This document shows positions 56,644 through 64,000 of a stretch of DNA of 64,000 nt, piece after piece (position 1 is the stretch's first letter; every line of letters begins with the position of its first letter). Origin of the DNA: Streptomyces tailanensis (GTDB taxonomy: Bacteria; Actinomycetota; Actinomycetes; Streptomycetales; Streptomycetaceae). The notes under the pieces were generated by a model. It was not told where the DNA came from. It searched no databases and saw nothing but the letters and a program-made list of their open reading frames with translations. The position numbers and the translations under genes are program-made. The stretch is from positions 63,905 to 127,904 of the forward strand of contig NZ_VTHJ01000010.1 in the NCBI RefSeq assembly GCF_008386495.1, given 5' to 3'.

Positions 56644-56689
56644 AAGGTCTACACCACAAGGTCTATACCACGTAGTGGACTAGACCTCT
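56644..56689. promoter_or_regulatory. Three DasR-type (dre) sites
   Basis: AAGGTCTACACCAC (56644-56657), CAAGGTCTATACCACG (56657-56672) and AGTGGACTAGACCTCT (56674-56689) each resemble the DasR consensus AGTGGTCTAGACCACT. They lie between the binding protein and the kinase gene, so they can control both. Confidence 0.82.
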
Positions 56690-56717
56690 TGCGGCTGTAC
56701 GGGTCACACTGTCCCTC

Positions 56718-57668
56718 GTGAGACATGTCATCGCCCTCGATGTGGGCGGCACCGGGATGAAGGCCGCGCTGGTCGGGGCGGACGGCGAGCTGCTGTACCA
56801 GGCCCGCCTCGCCACCGGGCGCGAACGCGGGCCGGACGCCGTCGTCGCGTCCATCCTCGACTTCGCCGCCGAACTGCGCGCCCACGGCGAGCGGCACTTC
56901 GGCGAGCCCGCGGCGGCCGCCGGTGTCGCCGTCCCCGGCATCGTCGACGCCGAGCGGGGCACCGCGGTCTACGCGGCCAACCTCGGCTGGCACGACGTCC
57001 CGCTGCGCGCCCTCCTCACCGAACGCCTCAACGGCGTCCCCGTCGCCCTCGGCCACGACGTCCGCACCGGCGGGCTCGCCGAGGGGCGCGTGGGCGCGGG
57101 CCGGGGCGCGGACCGCTACCTCTTCGTGGCCCTCGGCACCGGGATCGCCGGCGCGATCGGCGTCGACGGCCGGGTGGAGGCGGGGGCGCACGGTTTCGCA
57201 GGCGAGATCGGCCATATCGTCGTACGCCCCGGGGGCACCCCCTGCCCCTGCGGCCAGCGCGGCTGCCTGGAACGGTTCGCCTCCGCGGCGGCGGTGAGCC
57301 AGGCCTGGGCCGAGGTCTCGGGCGACCCTGAGGCGGACGCGGCGGACTGCGCCGAGGCCGTGGAGTCCGGCGACCCCTTGGCGGAGGCGGTCTGGCGCCG
57401 AGCGGTCGACGCCCTCGCCGACGGCCTGGTCACCGCCCTCACCCTCCTGGACCCCCGCACCCTGATCATCGGCGGCGGCCTGGCGGAGGCGGGGGACACC
57501 TTGTTCACACCGCTCCGCGCGGCGGTGGAACGCCGAGTCACCTTCCAGAAAGTCCCGACCATCGTCCCGGCAACCCTCGGCGACACGGCAGGCTGCCGCG
57601 GCGCGGGGTTGCTGGCCTGGGACCTCCTCACCCGCACGAACACGGACCCATCGGAGGCGACCGTCTGA
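56718..57668 (+). CDS. nagK: ROK-family kinase, probably N-acetylglucosamine kinase
   Basis: The 316-residue kinase has HVIALDVGGTGMKAALVGAD (ATP phosphate loop), AVPGIVDAERG, FVALGTGIAGAIGVDG, GEIGHIVVRPGGTPCPCGQR and the ROK zinc cysteines CPCGQRGCLERF. The genes alongside (nagA, murQ in the window) and the DasR sites suggest GlcNAc as substrate, but glucose is possible. It is coupled to nagA by a TGATG overlap. Confidence 0.88.
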   Translation: MRHVIALDVGGTGMKAALVGADGELLYQARLATGRERGPDAVVASILDFAAELRAHGERHFGEPAAAAGVAVPGIVDAERGTAVYAANLGWHDVPLRALLTERLNGVPVALGHDVRTGGLAEGRVGAGRGADRYLFVALGTGIAGAIGVDGRVEAGAHGFAGEIGHIVVRPGGTPCPCGQRGCLERFASAAAVSQAWAEVSGDPEADAADCAEAVESGDPLAEAVWRRAVDALADGLVTALTLLDPRTLIIGGGLAEAGDTLFTPLRAAVERRVTFQKVPTIVPATLGDTAGCRGAGLLAWDLLTRTNTDPSEATV

Positions 57669-58912
57669 TGCCCATTCAGCAGGAACTTCCCGACTCGGGC
57701 CCCGGCAGCATGCGCAAAGGGGCGCGGGGAACTGCGCGAGCAACCCCCACTCACCCGCAGCCGCCACTCAACAGGCCCTACATCCTCGAAGGCGCCAACG
57801 TCGTCCTCCCCACCGGCACAGTAAAAAACGGCCGAGTGATCATCGACGGGACCCGAATCGCCGCCAACGCCCCCGAGAACGCCCCCACCATCGCCGTAGA
57901 CAACCACTGGCTACTGCCAGGTTTCGTGGACATCCACAACCACGGCGGCGGCGGAGCCTCCTTCACCTCAGGCACGGTCGAAGACGTACTCAAGGGCATC
58001 CACACCCACAGGACCCACGGCACCACCACCCTCGTCGCCTCCACCGTCACCGGCGACATGGACGGCCTTGTCCAGCGCGCCGGCCTCCTCTCCGAGCTGG
58101 CCGAGCAGGGGGACGTGGCCGGTATCCACTTCGAGGGCCCGTTCATCTCCCCGTGCCGCAAGGGCGCCCACTCCGAGGCACTCCTCCGCGACCCGGACCC
58201 GGCGGACGTCCGCAAACTGATCGACGCGGCGCGCGGCCGGGCCGCGATGGTGACGCTCGCCACCGAACTCCCGGGCGGCCTCGACTCCGTACGGCTCCTC
58301 ACCGAACACGGCGTCATCGCGGCGATCGGCCACACGGACGCGACGTACGAGCAGACGGTTCAGGCCATCGACGCGGGGGCGACCGTGGCGACGCACCTGT
58401 TCAACGCGATGCCCCAGCTGGGCCACAGGGAACCGGGCCCGATCGCGGCGCTTCTCCAGGACGACCGCGTCACGGTCGAGCTGATCAACGACGGCACCCA
58501 TCTGCACCCGGCCTCCCTCCAGCTGGCGTTCCGTCACGCGGGAGCGCACCGCGTGGCGTTCATCACGGACGCCATGGACGCGGCGGGCTTCGGCGACGGC
58601 CGCTACTGGCTCGGCCCGCTGGAGGTCGAGGTCGCGGACGGCGTGGCCCGCCTGGTGGAGAGCGGCACGATCGCCGGCTCGACCCTGACCCTGGACCGCG
58701 CCTTCAAACGGGCGGTCACCGTCGACCACCTCCCCGTCGAGGACGCCGTCGCCGCCCTCTCCGCCAACCCGGCGAAGCTGCTCGGCATGTACGACAGGGT
58801 CGGCTCCCTGGAGCCCGGCAAGGACGCGGACCTCGTACTCCTCGACGCGGACTTCGCCCTGAAGGGGGTAATGCGGAAGGGCGAGTGGCTGGTGGATCCC
58901 CAACTTGGCTGA
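57668..58912 (+). CDS. nagA: N-acetylglucosamine-6-phosphate deacetylase
   Basis: The 414-residue amidohydrolase turns GlcNAc-6-P into GlcN-6-P and acetate. It has WLLPGFVDIHNHGGGGASFT (HxHG), AGIHFEGPFISPCRKGAH-like HFEGPFIS (metal Glu), AAIGHTDATYEQTVQAID (His), THLFNAMPQLGHREPGP (His) and AFITDAMDAAGFGDG (Asp). Its first 35 residues come from a dispersed repeat (57717-57768), because no start codon exists between the repeat and the conserved ILEGANVVLPTGTV. Translation must begin at the ATG overlapping nagK. Confidence 0.92.
   Translation: MPIQQELPDSGPGSMRKGARGTARATPTHPQPPLNRPYILEGANVVLPTGTVKNGRVIIDGTRIAANAPENAPTIAVDNHWLLPGFVDIHNHGGGGASFTSGTVEDVLKGIHTHRTHGTTTLVASTVTGDMDGLVQRAGLLSELAEQGDVAGIHFEGPFISPCRKGAHSEALLRDPDPADVRKLIDAARGRAAMVTLATELPGGLDSVRLLTEHGVIAAIGHTDATYEQTVQAIDAGATVATHLFNAMPQLGHREPGPIAALLQDDRVTVELINDGTHLHPASLQLAFRHAGAHRVAFITDAMDAAGFGDGRYWLGPLEVEVADGVARLVESGTIAGSTLTLDRAFKRAVTVDHLPVEDAVAALSANPAKLLGMYDRVGSLEPGKDADLVLLDADFALKGVMRKGEWLVDPQLG
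57717..57768. repeat. Dispersed GC-rich repeat, copy E, inside nagA
   Basis: CAAAGGGGCGCGGGGAACTG, then CGCGAGCAACCCCCACTCAC. This is the right half of copy D, here at the 5' end of the nagA reading frame, coding GARGTARATPTHPQ. Confidence 0.82.
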
Positions 58913-59070
58913 TCCGTCTGTTTGTTGACATGTCGTGTGAAGTGCGGCGGTTGTCCCGGGGGACTGGGCCGACCGCCGCGCTTTTGGCATGATCGTGCCT
59001 CCGCAATCGCGCCCGACAGGCGCACTCTGAATACTCGACAGACTCGGCGACATCGAGGGGGTAGGCCCAG

Positions 59071-59997
59071 GTGATCCTCACGGTCACGCTGAACACCGCT
59101 CTCGACATCACCCATCGCGTACGGGACCTCAGGCCCCACACAACCCACCGGGTGACCGAGGTCACCGAACGGCCCGGCGGCAAGGGCCTGAACGTGGCCC
59201 GGGTGCTGGCGACCCTCGGCCACGAGGTGACGGTGACGGGGTTCGTCGGAGGCACGACCGGGCGGGCACTGCAGGACCAACTCACCCGCACCCCGGGCGT
59301 GGTGGACGCACTGGTCCCCGTCGAAGGATCGACGCGCCGGACGATCACCGTGGTTGAAGCCACCGGTGACACGACTCAACTCAACGAGCCCGGCCCGCTC
59401 ATCGCCCCCGCCGAATGGCTGGCCTTCCAGGAGGCGTACGAGGACCTGCTGCGCTCCGCCTCGGCGGTGGCCCTGTGCGGCAGCCTGCCGCCGGGGATAC
59501 CGGTGGGCGCGTACGCGACCCTGATCCGAACGGCACGCACGCGGGGCGTACCCGTACTGCTGGACACGAGCGGGGAGCCGCTACGCCGAGGTGTGGCAGC
59601 CCGCCCCGACATCGTGAAGCCGAACGCCGACGAACTGGCCGAACTCACCGGCTCCCACGAGCCGTCCCGAGCCGCCCGAGACGTCCGCCGCCGAGGCGCC
59701 CACGCGGTCGTCGCCTCCCTGGGCCCGGAAGGCCTCCTGGCCCACACCCCGGAAGGGCACTGGCAGGCGACCCCACCCCGCCCCCTCCGAGGCAACCCCA
59801 CCGGCGCGGGCGACGCGGCGGTCGCCGGCCTCCTCTCGGCCCTGACCGAAAACCTCCCCTGGCCGACCCGCCTCACCCGAGCCGGGGCCCTGTCGGCGGC
59901 AGCCGTACTGTCCCCCGTGGGGGGCGAGTTCGACCAGGAGCTCTACGAGGAACTCCTGCCCCAGGTGGCGGTGACGGGCGAGGCCACGGCGGCCTGA
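59071..59997 (+). CDS. PfkB-family sugar kinase (1-phosphofructokinase-type)
   Basis: The 308-residue kinase has TVTLNTALDITHRVRDL and VTERPGGKGLNVARVLATLG at the N-terminus (sugar site). VALCGSLPPGIP, VKPNADELAELTGS and the catalytic NPTGAGDAAVAGLLSAL (Asp base, anion hole) follow. This set matches 1-phosphofructokinase, tagatose-6-phosphate kinase and close relatives. Position after nagA suggests a role in amino-sugar or hexose-phosphate use. The 158-bp gap before it holds no gene. Confidence 0.87.
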   Translation: MILTVTLNTALDITHRVRDLRPHTTHRVTEVTERPGGKGLNVARVLATLGHEVTVTGFVGGTTGRALQDQLTRTPGVVDALVPVEGSTRRTITVVEATGDTTQLNEPGPLIAPAEWLAFQEAYEDLLRSASAVALCGSLPPGIPVGAYATLIRTARTRGVPVLLDTSGEPLRRGVAARPDIVKPNADELAELTGSHEPSRAARDVRRRGAHAVVASLGPEGLLAHTPEGHWQATPPRPLRGNPTGAGDAAVAGLLSALTENLPWPTRLTRAGALSAAAVLSPVGGEFDQELYEELLPQVAVTGEATAA

Positions 59998-60050
59998 CGT
60001 CTTGCTACACATGACCGAAGAACCACTCTCTGTGGCGAGATATTCAATGG

Positions 60051-60074
60051 CATTTCGAACTCAAGTTTGAAATG
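60051..60074. promoter_or_regulatory. AT-rich 24-bp palindrome before the I36-type gene
   Basis: CATTTCGAACTCAAGTTT-GAAATG has CATTTC/GAAATG and AACT/AGTT matched arms, 45 bp before the ATG at 60119. Its low GC content stands out in this genome. Confidence 0.6.
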
Positions 60075-60118
60075 GTCACAGTCAACCGATCTCGATCAAG
60101 AAAGTGGAGCAACTCACC

Positions 60119-60448
60119 ATGAAGTTACGCCTGTTCGCTCTAGTCGGAGCGGCAGTCATCGCCGCCCTTCCGCTCACCACCGGCCAGTCGGCGTCGGCCG
60201 CGACGAAGTGCCCGAAGAACTATGTCTGTCACTGGACGAAGGCCAACTTCAAGGGGAAGATGGGCATCAACAACAGGTCCACCGGGTGCTTCCCCCGCAA
60301 GGGCCGATCGGTGTCCAACCAGACCGGCAGACGCATCTCCGTCTACAAGGGTGACTACTGCAAGGGCGCCCGCATCGACATCAAGACGGGCCACTACTCG
60401 GCGAAGACTCCGTGGAGTTTCAAGAGTATGTCCGTGTGGGGCCCATGA
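60119..60448 (+). CDS. Secreted peptidase-inhibitor-I36-type protein
   Basis: The 109-residue protein has a Sec signal (MKLRLFALVGAAVIAALPLT, cut near ASA-A). Its small mature domain has KCPKNYVCHWTKANFKGKMG, GCFPRKGRSVSNQTG, ISVYKGDYCKGAR and four conserved cysteines. This gamma-crystallin-like fold is the I36 (SMI) family, known for secreted metalloprotease inhibitors, although many members have no tested target. ATG at 60119 follows GGAG. Confidence 0.85.
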   Translation: MKLRLFALVGAAVIAALPLTTGQSASAATKCPKNYVCHWTKANFKGKMGINNRSTGCFPRKGRSVSNQTGRRISVYKGDYCKGARIDIKTGHYSAKTPWSFKSMSVWGP

Positions 60449-60498
60449 CGTTCTCCGGGCCATGGCTCGGGGGCGCCTTCTACAGTTAGAGATTCACG

Positions 60499-60536
60499 AC
60501 AGTTGAGGGCCGTCCGTGCTGGCGGCCCTCAACTGT
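60499..60536. terminator. Perfect bidirectional terminator
   Basis: ACAGTTGAGGGCCG and CGGCCCTCAACTGT are 14-bp perfect arms with a 10-nt loop between the convergent I36-type gene and the lectin-like gene. Confidence 0.92.
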
Positions 60537-60586
60537 GTGCGTTCCACTTGGTCGTCCCAGCCCTGTTGAACTCCTTAGCTGACAGC

Positions 60587-61546
60587 TCAGGAGTCCTTGG
60601 CGAGGTACAACTGGTCAATGTTGACGTCGCAGGAGTTGCCCTGTTCGCAGGAGATCTTGACCTCGTTGGTGCCCTTGTTGAGCTGGACGAGCGCCCAGGT
60701 GTTAGTCCAGCCCTTCTCGTAGTCGCCCTCGGGGGCTTTGGAGAAGTTCCCAAGGTTGAGCGGGCGGGTCTGGGCGGTGCCGTTGACCGTGAGCGTGGCG
60801 TTGGCGTCCTTGCCGGGGACGCCGTAGAGGACGTACAGCTTGTACTGGCCGGCCTTGGCGAAGTCCTCGATCTTCCAAGTCACGGACGACCCCACCGAGT
60901 TGAAGTTGGTGACGTAGAAGCCGCCTTCGGACTTCGCGCCCGGGACGTCCGACGCGGTGATGGCGTTGCCGCCCAGCAGCAGGGTCTTCGCCTCGGCCTT
61001 CGGGAGCTCCGCGTCCTCCTCCACTGCGGCGGACTTGCTCGCCGAGGGGCTGGGCTCGGTGCTCTGGCCGGTGGTGGGGGAGGTGGAGGCGCCGGCGTTG
61101 TTGCCGGTGTTGTCGCCGTCGTCGCCGCTGAGCAGGGCTACGCCGATGCCTATGACCACGGCGGCCACGACCGCGATCGCGCCGATCAGCAGGCCCTTGG
61201 TGTTCGGGCCACGGCCTCGGCCGCCGCCACCGCCGTACGACTGCTGACGGGTCGTCTGGGCGCCGCCGGTGAAGGACTCCGGGGCCGGGGCCTGGTGGTG
61301 CGCGTTGGGCTGGCCGTAGGCGGTCTGCTGCTGCGGGACCTGGCCGTACGCCGCGGTGGGCGCCTGAGGGGCCTGCTGGGTCTGCCCGTACTGGCGCTCG
61401 CCTACCGGCCGCACCCGGTTGACCGCGTTCGGGTAGCCGTAGCTCCCCGTGGGCGGCTGGGCCCCTCGGGCCTGGCCGTCGGCGTACAGGTAGCCGAACG
61501 GGTCGTCGTCCTCGGGCGTGCTCGCGCCGTTGTTGCCGGGCGTCAT
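60587..61546 (-). CDS. Membrane-anchored protein with a CBM-like outer domain
   Basis: The 319-residue protein starts MTPGNNGASTPEDDDPFGYL. Residues 1-120 are cytosolic, rich in Gln, Gly, Pro and Tyr. TM is GLLIGAIAVVAAVVIGIGVA. A Thr/Ser-rich linker follows, then a beta-sandwich domain with SEGGFYVTNFNSVGSSVTWK, YKLYVLYGVPGKDANATLTV and KISCEQGNSCDVNIDQLYLA. That last domain resembles CBM35-type lectins. It probably binds a cell-surface or external polysaccharide. It stands between the I36-type and cdgB-like genes. Confidence 0.8.
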   Translation of the reverse strand: MTPGNNGASTPEDDDPFGYLYADGQARGAQPPTGSYGYPNAVNRVRPVGERQYGQTQQAPQAPTAAYGQVPQQQTAYGQPNAHHQAPAPESFTGGAQTTRQQSYGGGGGRGRGPNTKGLLIGAIAVVAAVVIGIGVALLSGDDGDNTGNNAGASTSPTTGQSTEPSPSASKSAAVEEDAELPKAEAKTLLLGGNAITASDVPGAKSEGGFYVTNFNSVGSSVTWKIEDFAKAGQYKLYVLYGVPGKDANATLTVNGTAQTRPLNLGNFSKAPEGDYEKGWTNTWALVQLNKGTNEVKISCEQGNSCDVNIDQLYLAKDS

Positions 61547-61717
61547 CCCTAGGTCTCCTAAGCGGTGCGGTACATGCGGGTACAGGTGGGCGGTCTTGCA
61601 GGGGGGTGTGGACACGGGGGTGTAGAAGAGCGAGCCTACCCGCTCACGCTGCTCCAAACGGGTGACTCAGACCTCATCATCCCGCCAATGAACCGCTCAC
61701 CTGGCCTTATCCACGCG

Positions 61718-63496
61718 CTATCCGGCTCGGCGGTGCTGTTTGGGACGAGATCGTTTCTCGACGTACATCCGCTCGTCAGCTGATTTCAAGACTTCGTCCG
61801 CCGTCATCCCGCAGTGTGCCCATCCGATGCCGAAACTGGCGCCGACGCGCATCGCGCGGCCGTCGACCCGGATCGGCTGGATGATCTCGTTGCGCAGGCG
61901 TACGGCGAGGTCCTGGGCGTCGGCGCGGCCGAGCCCGTCGGCGAGGACGACGAACTCGTCACCGCCGAGCCGGGCCACCGTATCGCCGTCGCGCACGCCC
62001 CGGCTGAGCCGCCGGGCCACCTCGATGAGGACGGCGTCGCCCGCGTTGTGCCCGAACCGGTCGTTGATCGACTTGAAGCCGTCGAGGTCGCAGAAGAGCA
62101 CCGCGAGCCCCTTGGTGCCGTCGTCCCGCTCGTCCTCGGGCGCGACGGTGTGCACATGGTGGTCGAAGGCGTCGAACGGCCCGCCGCCCGCATGGAAGTC
62201 GAAGGCGTGCCCGCCCGCCTCGTACTCGTCGAAGGACGGGTGCGGCGGCTGCGACGCCGGGTGCCCGCCGGATCCGCCGGGTCCGAGGTACTCGCCGTAC
62301 TCGCCGTACTCCCCGTACTGCGCGGAGGCCGCGTCCTGTCCGAAGCCCGGGTCCGCCGAGTCGGCGCCGACGCCGGCACCGGTTCCGGCGAGGACGGCCT
62401 GGGGGCGCTGGCAGAGGCGGGCGGAGAGGCGGGAGCGCAGCTCCGCGGAGTTCGGCAGGCCGGTGAGGGCGTCGTGGGAGGCGCGGTGGGCGAGCTGGAG
62501 CTCGCGGCGCTTGCGCTCCTCGATGTCCTCGACGTGGGTGAGCAGAAAGCGGGGTCCGTCGGCGGCGTCGGCCACGACGGAGTTGCGGAGGCTGACCCAG
62601 ACGTACGTCCCGTCGCGGCGCCCGAGCCGCAGCTCGGCGCGGCCGCCCTCGGCGGAGGTCCGCAGCAGGGTGCCTATGTCCTCGGGGTGGACGAGATCGG
62701 AGAAGGCGTAGCGCCGCATGGCGGAGGCGGGGCGGCCGAGGAGGCGGCACAGCGCGTCGTTGGTCCGCAGGATCCGGCCGTGCTGATCGCCGCCCATCTC
62801 GGCGATGGCCATACCGGAGGGGGCGTACTCGAAGGCCTGCCGGAAGGATTCCTCGCTGGCCCGCAGCGCCTGCTGCTCCCTTTCGAGCCTGACCAGCGCG
62901 CGCTGCATATTGGCACGTAGACGCGCGTTGCTGATCGCGATGGCGGCCTGGAACGCGTACATCTGGAGCGCTTCACGACCCCATGCGCCCGGTCGCCGAC
63001 CGTTGCGCGGCCGGTCCACGGAGATCACGCCGAGCAGCTCGCCGCAGGAAGCGCCGGAGGGACCCGGGGTGTACAGCGGTGCGAAGAGCCGGTCGGAGGG
63101 GTGCCACTCGTCCTCGAAGCGGGGTGCCGGGCCGTCGGTGTACCACTGCGGTACGTCGTCCTCGTCGAGCACCCAGCCCTCGGTGTGCGGTATGAACCGC
63201 AGGTCGCCCCAGGCCTCGCCCATACTCAACCGGCGGTCCCAGGAGGCGCGCGAGCCGACGCGGCCGGTGATCAGGGCCTCGGCGGCGGAGTTCCCGGCGA
63301 GGGCGGCCACGACCAGATCGCCGTCGGGGCGGACGAGGTTCACGCACGCGAGCTCGTAGCCGAGGCCGTTGACCACACCGTCTGCGACGGTCTGCAACGT
63401 GTCGGCCAGGCTGCGTGCGGTGTTCATGTCCGCCATCACCTGGTGCAGCTGCCGCAGCGTGGTCAGACGGACGTAAGGCTCCGACTCGGTTTCCAT
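61718..63496 (-). CDS. Diguanylate cyclase, GAF-PAS-GGDEF (CdgB-like)
   Basis: From METESEPYVRLTTLRQLHQV (GGGGAGG site), the 592-residue protein has three domains: a GAF domain (about residues 30-200), a PAS domain (FRQAFEYAPSGMAIAEMGGD onward) and a GGDEF domain at the C-terminus. DRFGHNAGDAVLIEVARRLS and ARLGGDEFVVLADGLG give the intact active site. The RDGD five residues earlier is the c-di-GMP inhibitory site. A 100-residue Gly/Tyr-rich insert (GEYGEYGEYLGPGG) separates PAS and GGDEF cores. It makes c-di-GMP, which controls development through BldD in Streptomyces. Confidence 0.93.
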   Translation of the reverse strand: METESEPYVRLTTLRQLHQVMADMNTARSLADTLQTVADGVVNGLGYELACVNLVRPDGDLVVAALAGNSAAEALITGRVGSRASWDRRLSMGEAWGDLRFIPHTEGWVLDEDDVPQWYTDGPAPRFEDEWHPSDRLFAPLYTPGPSGASCGELLGVISVDRPRNGRRPGAWGREALQMYAFQAAIAISNARLRANMQRALVRLEREQQALRASEESFRQAFEYAPSGMAIAEMGGDQHGRILRTNDALCRLLGRPASAMRRYAFSDLVHPEDIGTLLRTSAEGGRAELRLGRRDGTYVWVSLRNSVVADAADGPRFLLTHVEDIEERKRRELQLAHRASHDALTGLPNSAELRSRLSARLCQRPQAVLAGTGAGVGADSADPGFGQDAASAQYGEYGEYGEYLGPGGSGGHPASQPPHPSFDEYEAGGHAFDFHAGGGPFDAFDHHVHTVAPEDERDDGTKGLAVLFCDLDGFKSINDRFGHNAGDAVLIEVARRLSRGVRDGDTVARLGGDEFVVLADGLGRADAQDLAVRLRNEIIQPIRVDGRAMRVGASFGIGWAHCGMTADEVLKSADERMYVEKRSRPKQHRRAG

Positions 63497-63909
63497 TCGC
63501 CCTCCCCCCGAGATCTCGTGGCAGCTGGCGCAATCGCTGTAACCTACGTAACTCGCAGGCTTACTATGCTTACAGTTCCCGCTTACAGCTTGCAGCGTCC
63601 CCGCCACTGAATCACAGCGCGGAGCCCACTCGGTACACAGGGTCAACAAAATATGGCCCCTGTGACTCAAGTCACAGCAGAACGTGAGCAATTGAGTGGA
63701 GTTTATGCGTTTCCCCGGTGCACTTCCTGAAGGATTCAGAACTCTGTGTGGGGGCTGTGGGGCGGGGTAGACGAGGGCGTCGGATGCCGCCGAGATCCGA
63801 CAGAAGGGCCCTAGGTCGGAGGTCCGGGTGGGCGTGGGGCCCTGGTCCGAGCGAGGCCTCGTGCCCTGGTCCGATGTGGCGGGTGGTGGGCGGGGGCTAG
63901 CGTTCGAGC
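63497..63909. promoter_or_regulatory. Long upstream region of the diguanylate cyclase with a Crp-type box
   Basis: The 413-bp gap holds no gene. TGTGACTCAAGTCACA at 63661-63676 fits the Crp consensus TGTGA-N6-TCACA exactly, 165 bp before the cyclase start on the minus strand. The stretch 63620-63720 is AT-rich, as for a promoter. A second target could be a gene to the right. Confidence 0.65.
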
Positions 63910-64000
63910 GTGCCGAAGACTCCATCCATAGCCCCCTCCGCGACCCCACGCTCACCTCGATCCGTCCCCTCCGCCCCCGTCGTCGCGGTGCCCCCGGCTG
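63910..64000 (+). other. Possible start of a gene running off the window
   Basis: GTG at 63910 opens a frame with Pro-, Ser- and Ala-rich residues (VPKTPSIAPSATPRSPRSVP) that stays open to the end. No ribosome site is evident. It could be the N-terminus of a secreted or membrane protein or just a GC-rich open frame. Confidence 0.3.

Overview
The window is high-GC actinobacterial DNA and almost certainly Streptomyces. The evidence is strong third-position G/C, many GTG starts, a DUF397/DUF5753 regulator pair, DasR-type operators near N-acetylglucosamine genes, a CIRCE-controlled groEL without groES, and a GAF-PAS-GGDEF diguanylate cyclase. All reading is by eye from the sequence; no search was run. 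Family names rest on motifs and remembered relatives.

Layout. (1) 45-1151 is a DinB/GNAT fusion that looks like core chromosome. (2) About 1.15-34.5 kb is an accessory island between two convergent core-like genes, with short GTACGGCG repeats at both edges. It opens with a Tn554-like tnpABC module (tnpA frameshifted). Next comes an IS701-family element interrupted by an intact ISAzo13-family element, then an esterase/WYL-regulator pair sharing an operator, a frameshifted IS5-family element and a truncated second IS701-type transposase. (3) 13.7-26.8 kb holds the main payload: a ten-gene minus-strand operon for complete meta-cleavage degradation of an aromatic compound (23705 down to 14473), a divergent MFS exporter, and TetR and IclR regulators. 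(4) 26.8-33.8 kb is a gene graveyard. It has a tRNA 3' fragment, a LacI tail, part of a second aldolase, molybdenum-hydroxylase fragments, an amidohydrolase with a 72-bp internal inversion, and truncated vapBC. Among these sit a TetR/SDR pair and an FMN reductase that look intact.

(5) 34.5-64 kb is ordinary core-like chromosome: DUF4031 and a partner; an RpiR regulator with murQ (MurNAc-6-phosphate recycling); an intact vapBC; an XRE-DUF5753/DUF397 pair; a tannase-like hydrolase; a type-B carboxylesterase; an OYE flavoprotein; groL with CIRCE; a cold-shock protein; thrC with a CysO-like sulfur carrier; gpgS, otsA and otsB for glucosylglycerate and trehalose; a sugar-binding lipoprotein, ROK kinase, nagA and a PfkB kinase for GlcNAc use; a secreted I36-type inhibitor; a membrane-anchored lectin-like protein; and a cdgB-like diguanylate cyclase with a perfect Crp-type box upstream. 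From memory the gene order resembles the S. coelicolor region around SCO4280-SCO4310; this was not checked.

How the genes work together. In the catabolic operon, reductase and Rieske ferredoxin feed electrons to the alpha/beta dioxygenase. The SDR rearomatises the cis-dihydrodiol, the extradiol dioxygenase opens the ring, and the hydrolase splits off the side-chain acid. Hydratase, aldolase and acylating acetaldehyde dehydrogenase then turn the C5 dienoate into pyruvate and acetyl-CoA. In the amino-sugar cluster, a DasR-type promoter lies between the binding protein and the kinase-deacetylase pair, and murQ feeds GlcNAc-6-P into the same route. Several intergenic gaps carry copies of a dispersed GC-rich palindromic repeat, one of which has become part of the nagA reading frame.
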